This document shows, piece by piece, positions 56,601 through 64,000 of a stretch of DNA of 64,000 bases. Positions within the stretch are counted from its first letter, which is position 1; each line of letters starts with the position of its first letter. The position numbers and the translations under genes were made by a program. The notes below the pieces were generated by a model. It was not told the DNA's origin and made no database searches. It was given only the letters and a program-made list of their open reading frames with translations. The DNA is from Oncomelania hupensis (taxonomy: Eukaryota; Mollusca; Gastropoda; Littorinimorpha; Pomatiopsidae), in NCBI GenBank assembly GCA_036898135.1, contig CM072525.1:21791037-21855036 (forward strand), in the 5' to 3' direction.

Positions 56601-56650
56601 GGATCGAGAGTTAGCGTGCACCTTCCAGTCTTATCCATTGTCATGGCAAT

Positions 56651-57220
56651 TTTTAACATGTATCCAAGCCACTTGCCACTTTGTACACTGTGTCTATTAT
56701 TGCAATAGGACAGACATTTGGCCTTAATGCCTTAGCAAATTCAACACATGCCACAGAAGTGACTAACCACACCGAAAATCTATACTTCCTTTTTTCTTTA
56801 TATCCCCATCCAGATCGCTCATAAAAGAAGATTGGGCTTGGGAAATTACATACAACAAACCAGCATTAATATTCGTTATTCTAAATGTACAATTCTAAAT
56901 AATACACCATTAAGTGCAGCAATCTTTATTACATATTGTTCATATTAATTTTAAAAAGTGTAACAAATAGATATATAAATAAAAATTTATATTAAAGCAT
57001 GTGTTTCCCATTTACTAGCTGTAAGTTAAACCAAGGGAAATAATTTGTGTGTATTTTAAACATGCATTAAGCATGTGATCCAGTTGAAAAACAGAATCGG
57101 AAATTCCCCTTTACTAGACCAGAGGAAATAATTTGTGTACAGGAATATTTGTGTGCTTTCTCTGTGTGAATGTAAAATCCTTAGTAAGTTTTTTGCCTTT
57201 GCTTAGATATATAAAAAGAA
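56651..57220. other. AT-rich stretch between satellite and Polinton-type piece
   Basis: No gene. Contains single copies of AAGCATGTGATCCAGTTG (about 57072) that foreshadow the direct repeats further right. The left end of the Polinton-type element may lie here but no terminal inverted repeat partner was found on the right side. Confidence 0.4.
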
Positions 57221-57616
57221 ATTTATATTAAGCATGTGATCCAGTTGAAAACAGCAAATAGAAATTTATATTAAGCATGTGATCCAGTTGAAAACAGAAC
57301 CTGGAATTCCCTTTGCTAGGGGCATTGTGAAATAATCAATAATCTTGGCCTAAGCCCAGTTTATTCAATCGGGAATTCCCGCAAACATTAATGTTACAAC
57401 CTTATACAGAGTGTTTTTAATTTAAATTTAATTTAATTGCTATCAAAACAGCCAAATATTGTACTAAAAAGGCCTTTTAAGAGTTTTATATTAAGCATGT
57501 GATCCAATTAAAACAGAACCTGGAATTCCCTTTGCTAGGGGCAGTGTGAAATAATCAATATTCTTGGCCTAAGCCCAGTTTATTCAATCGGGAATTCCCG
57601 CAAACATTAATGTTAC
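57221..57616 (+). repeat. Direct repeats upstream of the polymerase gene
   Basis: A block of about 133 bp occurs at 57264-57397 and again at 57484-57616 with few differences (TTATATTAAGCATGTGATCC to GGGAATTCCCGCAAACATTA). A shorter partial copy precedes it at 57221-57258. GGGAATTCCC is a palindrome in each copy. The repeats lie 170 bp upstream of the polymerase ATG and may be subterminal or regulatory repeats of the element. Confidence 0.85.
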
Positions 57617-57789
57617 ATACAATCTTATGCAGATTCAATATAAGCCCCATTCAGTTAAGGGAAGTAATAAAAACATTACTACGCATTCATAAGTAAAGTT
57701 GCGGTTGCTTCCCTTTGACTGTATTTAGTGATTTGAAGCCTAAAAATCCATTTTTTTATTTAATTTAAAGTTTTGTTATCAGTATAAAA

Positions 57790-60470
57790 ATGACGGACAC
57801 AAAAAGTCTTTCGCAATCTCCTTTGTTTAAAGACATCTTTCAAACTTTACAACTCCCTATTTTTGACAGTCAAAATGTTATTAAATCTGTCTATAATAAT
57901 TGGCCATTTGTACTCAACAGTTTTAATTTCAAATCCCCTGTTAAAATACGCATCCATGCGCAGATAACTTTTATTAAACCCGGCAGTATTGATGAAACGA
58001 TGACTGTGTGGATTTCTTCAAGTCAAATTGAAGTGTTAAAATCTTCAGACCTAGACAATGCTTATAACAACATCTTGATCAACCAGTTACAAGACAGCAT
58101 TGAGCGTGCAACTTTGAAAGGGTCCGGGTGGGCCGAAGGAACTCTTGAATCATTAGAACTGAACAGTACAAAGTATAATCCAATCAAAGGAAAATCTTAT
58201 ATCCCTCTTCCCAAAGAAATTCTTGACAAGAAGGCTGTATTGAATATTAAGAACACTGACGACAAATGTTTTGTGTGGTGTGTTCTGGCTAAATTATATC
58301 CTATTCAGTCGAAACAACATCCCGAAAGGGTGGCGCTGTACAAAGATAAAGTAACGAACTTAAATCTTAAAGACATTAATTTCCCTGTTAGCCTTGACGC
58401 CATTGACAAATTTGAATCACAAAACTCTCCTATAACAGTCAATGTATATGTTTGGGACCCTGAATCAAAACTTATGCCTTTACGAATCTCTCCTAATGCC
58501 CCATCGTTTTCAGACCTCAATCACCACGTCGATCTTTTACTAATAACAGACCCGCAAGATCCTAGCATGCAACATTATACACTGATACGAAACATATCTA
58601 GATTATTAGGACACACTTCAAAACATCATGGCAAACAATATTTGTGCAGACGCTGTTTAACTAGAGTCTCTAATCTCCAAGTGGCTGACAAGCACAGTAA
58701 AATTTGCAAAAGTATGACAGATATTCAAACCCGCCTTGTGTTACCAAAGCCGGGTTCTCAAGTATATTTTAAAAACATCAACAAACAATTCAAGCAGCCT
58801 TATATAGTTTATGCCGACTTCGAATCATTGATTTTAAAATACCAAGGTCCACAAGGATTTAGTACGCCTAATTCATTCCTTACACACCTTCACGAAGTCT
58901 GCAGTTTCGGGTATGTAGTTGTTAGAGCCGACGGACAACATACAGAGCCGGTAATTTACAGAGGGCCTGACGCAGCACGGAAGTTCTTAGATGAAATGAA
59001 CAAAATATACAAATTGTGTTTACTGCAGCTAGATAATCCGGCGCCCATGATATTTACTGAATCTGACTCTCATAATTTTAAAGCAGCTACACATTGCCAC
59101 ATTTGTAATAAAGAGTTTGACCCGAAGGACACGAAGTCCCAAAGGGTGAGAGATCATTGTCATATAACAGGGGCATTTAGAGGTGCAGCTCATCAGAAAT
59201 GCAACTTGGAATATGGAATCAAACATTTCTCTCTCCCTATTTTCATTCACAATCTTCGAAATTACGACTCCCATTTAATCATGCAGGCAGTGACGAAAGC
59301 ATACAAAGTGTCATGTATTGCCGAGACAGAAGAAAAATATAAAACTTTCACTCTGAATAAATTAAAGTTTTACGACAGCTTTCAACATTTGTCTTCCAGT
59401 TTAGAAACACTAGCTAAGAACTTACCCAGCTATCCTATCACTAGCAAATATTTTCCAGACGTTACACTTATTCGGAAAGGCGTGTATCCTTATGAATACA
59501 TGGATTCTTGGGAAGTGTTTGAAGAACTAGAATTACCCCCTAAAGAAAATTTCTATTCTTCACTCAATAAAAGTTTCATAAGTGATACCGATTACCAACA
59601 TGCTCACAACGTCTGGAATGCACTCAGCTGTAAAAACCTTGGTGACTACCACGACATATATTTAAAAGCCGACGTCTGTTTGTTGGCTGATGTGTTTGAA
59701 AAATACAGAGAAACGAGTTTACATCATTACTCCCTCGACCCTTCTCATTATATTTCTTCGCCAGGAATGAGTTGGGATGCTTTCTTAAAACTTAGCGGTT
59801 CTAAAATTGATCTCATAACTGACCAGGTAATGATGACAATGATTGAGTCGGGCATTCGTGGAGGAATAAGCGTGGCAGCTCATAATTATTGCAAAGCCAA
59901 CAACAAATACCTGAAGCACTATGACCCCTCGCAGAAATCTAATTATATAATGTACTTTGACGCCAACAATTTATACGGTTGGGCAATGAGTGAGCTTTTG
60001 CCGGTTTCAGATTTCAAATTACTTGTTAATCCAAACCCCACAAACTTGACTTGGTTAAACAGTATTTTAAATCACCCTAAAGATCATACTATAGGGTTTA
60101 TTGTCGAAGTTGACCTAGAGTATCCCAATGCTTTACACGACCTACATAATGATTACCCATTAGCACCAGAAAGATTGCATGGTACAGACAAGCAACTTAA
60201 ACTTATTCCCAACCTCTATAATAAATCTAATTACGTCTGCCACTACAGAAACCTGCAGTTCTACATCAGACACGGCATGAAGTGCACAGCGATTCACAAG
60301 CTTTTATTCTTTAAACAAACGAATGTCTTGGCCGGGTACATCAATAAAAACACAGAGCTCAGAAAACAAGCGCAATCTACGTTTGAAAAAGATTTCTTTA
60401 AGCTGCTGAATAACAGCTGTTTTGGTAAAACTATGGAGAACCCATACAAGCGAAAAGACGTCAACAATCT
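57790..60470 (+). pseudogene. Protein-primed family B DNA polymerase, C-terminally truncated (Polinton/Maverick type)
   Basis: About 894 genuine residues are open. A C2HC-type finger has ligands at Cys286, Cys289, His302 and Cys306. The exonuclease has motif I YADFESL (Asp343/Glu345), motif II NLRNYDSH (488-495) and motif III YHDIYLKADV (Tyr624/Asp628). An HxH/Cys insert VRDHCHITG (453-461) lies between exonuclease motifs. Polymerase motif A is YFDANNLYGWAM (Asp724) and motif B KLLNNSCFGKTMEN (871-884). The motif C (DTD) and thumb are gone: after about residue 890 the frame runs into antisense integrase and stops at 60501. Without motif C it cannot polymerise. Confidence 0.9.
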
Positions 60471-61158
60471 GTTTCTTTTTAATAGCCTCAACTGGTTTTA
60501 ATCCTGTAACTCTGGCTGGTTCTGAATTCATTTCCCTTAAAACTCGAGGCAGCCTAACAACCCATTCTGTATTCGGGGTTTCAGTAAACAACTCTTTTGA
60601 ATACTGATAAGTGAATAATCTTTCTGCCAGTTGCCGATTAAAGTTTTCTACAATACCCTGTGATCTGTGCAATCCAACAACTCCTCTTCTAACAGTTACA
60701 TTATGTTTTAACAAAAGCTGGTTAACAGCTCCTTTGAATTCAGACCCTTCATCGCATTGAATAAGTCTAGGGAACCTTAGAGGCCCTCTTGAATAAATTG
60801 CATTTAAGGCTTGAGCGACCTCAGCTGAATTTTTTGTCCTAAGAGCATGCGCGTCCTTAAACCGGGTAGCTATATCAATAACAGTAAGGGCATACCTGTA
60901 TTTCTTTCTATATATTTTGTCATGGGGAAGATATAACAAATCTATTTGATGCGTGTCATTTGGTCTGGAGTTTTCAAATTTTGGTCTTATTATTTTCTTC
61001 GGGGGTGGAAGATAAATTTGCCATACAGCTTGCTTCGATAACCATTGTTTAACTGTGTTTGCTAACAAGCCAGTCTTTTCTACTAGTTTATTAACTGCCG
61101 TCATCCCTTTCCAATATCCGGATTGAGAATAATATAATCTAGACAAACGCGAAGTCAT
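60455..61158 (-). pseudogene. Polinton-type retroviral-like integrase, C-terminally truncated
   Basis: The frame starts MTSRLSRLYYSQSGYWKGMT with an N-terminal helix-turn-helix-like part (VKQWLSKQAVWQIYLP), as in Polinton integrases. The catalytic core has Asp73 (THQIDLLYL), Asp136 (LIQCDEGSEF) and Glu171 (GIVENFNRQLAERLF). The true integrase reading ends near AIKKKQIVDVF; the remaining residues listed in the open frame are antisense polymerase. The gene is convergent with the polymerase and joined by a deletion of both 3' ends. The catalytic residues are intact but the C-terminal domain is lost. Confidence 0.88.
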
Positions 61159-61161
61159 ATT

Positions 61162-61587
61162 TTATTTAGATTTATATTTTTGTTTAACGAGGTAATAAAC
61201 TACTGTTATTCCAAACACAATTAAAATTAATTCACCGGTCTCTGACATTGTAGGTGCAATGTTGGGTGTGTAGTAATCGGATAACACTGGTTGCTTTAAT
61301 GAAGGTAGTGTTGTGCCAGTGAATAAATAATATTGGTGCAAAGCTTCATCAACGTCTTCGAATGTTTTATCAGCATGACCTTCTTCTTTCAATCTTGTAT
61401 TAACAAAATCAAGCTGCATTAGTCTGTTTTTCTCGTATTCGGCCTGATCTTGTTGTAATTTTTCCATTGCTAAGTTATGCCGTTTTGATTCTTCTTTACT
61501 GTCCAGTTTTGAAAACAAATAATTTGACCCTGAAAAGGCTAAGGCGTTGACAGCAGCAGAACCAAGCACCATTGCAGCACCAGCCAT
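61162..61587 (-). CDS. Conserved small membrane protein of Polinton-type elements
   Basis: 141 residues, 3 bp from the integrase start, same strand, so probably cotranscribed. The N-terminus is small and hydrophobic (GAAMVLGSAAVNALAFSGSN), the middle is a coiled-coil-like stretch (KRHNLAMEKLQQDQAEYEK), then FEDVDEALHQYY and LSDYYTPN, and a C-terminal membrane segment (GELILIVFGITVVYYLV) with a basic end. I associate this arrangement with ORFs near pPolB/integrase elements in invertebrate genomes, from memory and not verified. Function unknown; a virion or membrane role is inference. Confidence 0.7.
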   Translation of the reverse strand: MAGAAMVLGSAAVNALAFSGSNYLFSKLDSKEESKRHNLAMEKLQQDQAEYEKNRLMQLDFVNTRLKEEGHADKTFEDVDEALHQYYLFTGTTLPSLKQPVLSDYYTPNIAPTMSETGELILIVFGITVVYYLVKQKYKSK

Positions 61588-61623
61588 TTTTTAATTTAGT
61601 TTTTTATTTTATTTGTATTTAAA

Positions 61624-62151
61624 ATGAATTGTGATGACTTGTTAATGCAAGAAGCTATTAATGTTACAGTTACAGGTGTTGACAATGAGAAAAGAGACAG
61701 GCTGGTTGCATTAGTAGCTTCCGGAAAGTCAAAGTATTATCTCGGTGTTGACTTAACACCTGAACAAGTACAAAGACTGAGGCCTGAAGAGATAATTATA
61801 TTACATAATAAATATGATAAAGTTCTCGGCGCTTTAATGGTTAAAAGTTTAGGGCGTTCGATTGTGAAGTTATATACCAAAGCTGTGTCGACCTTTGTTA
61901 CTTTAGATTGTGAGAATGATTTATTTGATGATTTGATTAAAGATCCAGTTATTGTTAATGGGATTAGTGAGGCATCAAGAAATTTGTATTATAAGTTTGG
62001 AAGCTTGTTGACCCCATTTTCAGCCGGGCTAATTACTTTTCAACACATAAATTTCTCTGCTATTAAAAATGGACTCTTCCAATCCGGAGATGGAGAAGGA
62101 GATGGAGGTGAAGAATTCAGAGAATCAACAGAACCCAGTGACAGTCACTAA
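61624..62151 (+). CDS. Uncharacterised 175-aa ORF of the Polinton-type piece
   Basis: It starts 36 bp from the divergent 141-aa gene, so a shared AT-rich promoter is likely. Begins MNCDDLLMQEAINVTVTGV, then KSKYYLGVDLTPEQVQRLRP, a helical middle, a weakly hydrophobic region SLLTPFSAGLITFQHINFSA, and an acidic tail (GDGEGDGGEEF). Intact and of protein-like composition; no family recognised. Its last 83 bp overlap the start of the next gene in another frame. Confidence 0.65.
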   Translation: MNCDDLLMQEAINVTVTGVDNEKRDRLVALVASGKSKYYLGVDLTPEQVQRLRPEEIIILHNKYDKVLGALMVKSLGRSIVKLYTKAVSTFVTLDCENDLFDDLIKDPVIVNGISEASRNLYYKFGSLLTPFSAGLITFQHINFSAIKNGLFQSGDGEGDGGEEFRESTEPSDSH

Positions 62152-62515
62152 ACAAAAGAGCCCAGGAAGAATTGCAGCTGGAAAGAAGTTAGCAGAATTT
62201 AACAAGTTACATAGATGGAACAGACAAACAAAAGCAAACATATTAGGGAAAAAGGAATCACCAAAAGAAGAAACAATAACGCAACAAACATTAACAACAA
62301 ATAAAGAAGAACCAATACAACCAATACAACCAATACAATCTTCAAATAACATATATTATTTATGTATAGCCGGTGTAGTGGGTGCAAGTGGGTACATAAT
62401 ATATAAATACCGCCAAGGAAAAAAGAAACAGAAACCCTCAAAACCACTTGTAGAAAAAGAAATTGAATTATCTCCATCATTGAAGCCATCATTAGATGTG
62501 TTTTCAATGCAGTAA
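62069..62515 (+). CDS. 148-aa single-span membrane protein ORF
   Basis: Starts inside the end of the 175-aa gene. An acidic N-terminus is followed by a basic segment (SPGRIAAGKKLAEFNKLHRW), a PIQPIQPIQ repeat, one clear membrane span (IYYLCIAGVVGASGYIIYKY, about residues 93-112), a basic stop-transfer RQGKKKQKPSK and an acidic tail. Function unknown. The basic motif suggests nucleic acid contact, the span a membrane or virion place; both are inference. Confidence 0.6.
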   Translation: MDSSNPEMEKEMEVKNSENQQNPVTVTKQKSPGRIAAGKKLAEFNKLHRWNRQTKANILGKKESPKEETITQQTLTTNKEEPIQPIQPIQSSNNIYYLCIAGVVGASGYIIYKYRQGKKKQKPSKPLVEKEIELSPSLKPSLDVFSMQ

Positions 62516-62549
62516 TAATTTATTATTATTTTTTTATTATATATAAAAA

Positions 62550-62786
62550 ATGAGTGTACCATATGAACAAACAATTGTAAATCTTGGATACCATAGTGTT
62601 GTCTTAGTGGGCTTAAATACAGCTTATGCCATGATTGCAAAATCTCTTTTAAAAATGAAACCTATTGAATTGGGGAAAATGGATCTTTCAGATGCTGGTA
62701 AACTGGTTGGTATCTTTTCATTATCGTTATTTACTCGGGACTATCTTGTTAAACAAAAGATCATTCCAGCAGATATTAATGTGTAA
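62550..62786 (+). CDS. 78-aa small membrane-associated ORF
   Basis: Starts MSVPYEQTIVNLGYHSVVLV, has hydrophobic stretches (HSVVLVGLNTAYAMIA and KLVGIFSLSLF) and ends RDYLVKQKIIPADINV. It lies 34 bp after the 148-aa gene, same strand, so a three-gene run. It resembles small hydrophobic ORFs of Polinton-type elements in overall shape only; no function assigned. Confidence 0.55.
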   Translation: MSVPYEQTIVNLGYHSVVLVGLNTAYAMIAKSLLKMKPIELGKMDLSDAGKLVGIFSLSLFTRDYLVKQKIIPADINV

Positions 62787-63626
62787 TGTTATACAACCAT
62801 AATGTAGAAGGGTTGTAATTTTTTTTTTTGTTTTAAGCAAAGACGCAAGATATACGAATGTGTATTATATTTAGCAAATGCCGGATTCCCAGAGCGCTTT
62901 GGCACGCCTTTTAAAAGCTCATAAAACAGCCATAAATTGCAATAAAAGGCGCCAGAAAAACAATGGCGGTCTAAGCTCATATTTACTATCTCTACAGAGA
63001 AAGAGAGAGATGAGTTTGTGCCAAGACAGAGATAAAGAATTGTTAGTGGACATAATGGTGTTTCTCTCTGTAAAAGGAATTCGTGAGAGTTGGAAACTCC
63101 ACAGATGGAGATGGTGCAAGATCGACGCAGCGGGGCTGGACGATCTTTGATGAGTGTACCCTAGCCTGGGCGAGGACACTGCATTGTGGAGATGAGAAGC
63201 TCCAAGTGAAGTAGTTCCAGTGGAGGTGCTGGAATGTTGGGCGCCTGAGTGAGGTGCTATCTGTGACAAAGGTGACATTAAGGACAGATGCAGTAAGTGA
63301 TGTTTCAATTTTCTCTCGTTGGCCATACTCAGAATACTACTTCTAATGACTATTGGAATGACAACCTGGAATCACCGTCGTCGTTCTTTTGTGCAATTAT
63401 AATGAACAATCTTCGTGAATATAACTTCTTTTATTTGTGGTTGTGAGTGTGTACTTAATTTGGTTAATAGAAGTCTGCATCCTTAAACATTTGTGTTGTC
63501 TACAGAGTGGGAGAGACGAGAGTGAGATGAGTCAGATTCAAATAGGGCTGAGCACGCATTGTTTACAGGCATACATGTTTATTAACAAATTCACTCTCTC
63601 ATTTCCCTGTCCCCGCATTATGACAG
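62787..63626. other. No gene firmly supported; right flank of the Polinton-type piece
   Basis: An AT-rich stretch is followed by a GC-richer segment. A 90-codon frame from 62878 (MPDSQSALARLLKAHKTAIN) is protein-like but unrecognised. No terminal inverted repeat matching 56.6-57.6 kb was seen, so the right end of the element is unknown. Confidence 0.4.
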
Positions 63627-64000
63627 ATGGTCAATACACGCTGCAGATCTAGCATCAACGTTGGCAGGACACGCACTTTTCCAGGAGGAAGTGACCACGA
63701 TTTTGTGAAGATGTCCTTCCGGCTCCACCTGAATAGAGTAAACATTAACACAGCAAAGTGTACCAGATTGAAGTCCGACCAGGACAAACTGCAAGACCCG
63801 GAGGTGGAAGAAATATTCCAAGCCTTAATTGGAGGGAAATTTGCACCACTGCTCACTTTTGCAGCTGTTGTATAAGATGTCAACGCCATGACCACCAACT
63901 TCAACTCAGCTCTGACAGATGCCGCCACTGAAATCTTTGGCAAGCACCGCCCAAAGAAGAAACCATGGATCACATCTGAACTTTTGGGCCTGTGTGATAA
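63627..64000 (+). pseudogene. RTE-like LINE fragment, runs off the window
   Basis: The frame reads NTRCRSSINVGRTRTFPGGS, DHDFVKMSFRLHLNR, LQDPEVEEIFQALIGGKFAP, a stop at 63873-63875, and then in the next stretch TTNFNSALTDAATEIFGKH followed by RPKKKPWITSELLGLCD. This is the linker between the endonuclease and reverse transcriptase of RTE-type ORFs. It continues past the window edge. Whether it is functional cannot be judged, but the internal stop argues against it. Confidence 0.8.

Overview
This window is a eukaryotic, metazoan nuclear sequence: split exons with GT/AG boundaries and matching phases, many microsatellites, tRNA-derived SINEs, CR1/L2-like and RTE-like LINEs, Ty3/gypsy LTR elements, hAT and Tigger DNA transposons, and a Polinton/Maverick-type piece. 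The repeat mix (ATT-tailed SINE/LINE pairs, a SINE with a CGTTAAACCTCAAT end, a chromodomain Ty3 element) suggests a marine mollusc, probably a gastropod. That placement is inference; nothing in the window proves the species.

Region by region. (1) 1-15.1 kb, minus strand: six phase-consistent exons of a KMT2C/D (MLL3/4) histone H3K4 methyltransferase, covering the AT-hook-rich N-terminus and the first extended PHD module. Two candidate 5' exons lie near 14.6-15.1 kb. The introns hold a CR1/L2-like LINE, tRNA SINEs, a dispersed repeat present in two and a bit copies, a solo LTR (8379-8925), a 24-bp tandem repeat and a Tigger miniature element. (2) 16.1-20.9 kb: a broken RTE LINE is cut by a Ty3/gypsy-like LTR element (LTR 17026-17626). 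The gag of that LTR element is itself split by an internally deleted hAT element (18759-20271). (3) 21.2-35.24 kb: a very large (about 14.0 kb), young chromodomain Ty3/gypsy element on the minus strand with near-identical 990-bp LTRs. It has an acidic ORF before gag, then gag, pol and a chromodomain ORF all in one frame separated only by a TAG and a TAA, and a 5.8-kb 3' region with a possible spliced env-like exon. It sits inside an older 0.57-kb retroposon, whose uninterrupted relative is at 47.9-48.5 kb. (4) 36.2-39.46 kb: a tandem array of about 590-bp units interrupted by a 1268-bp solo LTR with a GCAAC target duplication. (5) 39.5-54.3 kb: SINEs, microsatellites, a decayed LINE, tiny 5'-truncated retroposon insertions with 12-13 bp target duplications, an unexplained perfect 113-bp inverted repeat pair, and an RTE endonuclease fragment. 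(6) 55.2-56.6 kb: a homogeneous 275-bp satellite. (7) 57.8-62.8 kb: a Polinton/Maverick-type piece with a truncated protein-primed DNA polymerase B, convergent with a truncated Polinton-like integrase, plus four small intact ORFs, three with a likely membrane segment. (8) 63.6 kb to the end: another RTE fragment running off the window.

How it works together. The only clear host gene is the KMT2C/D-like gene. The rest is a layered record of transposition, several steps of which can be ordered directly: RTE, then LTR element, then hAT; 0.57-kb retroposon, then 14-kb Ty3 element; tandem array, then solo LTR. The most unusual coding content is the Ty3 element with two in-frame stops and extra ORFs, and the Polinton-type small-gene cluster.
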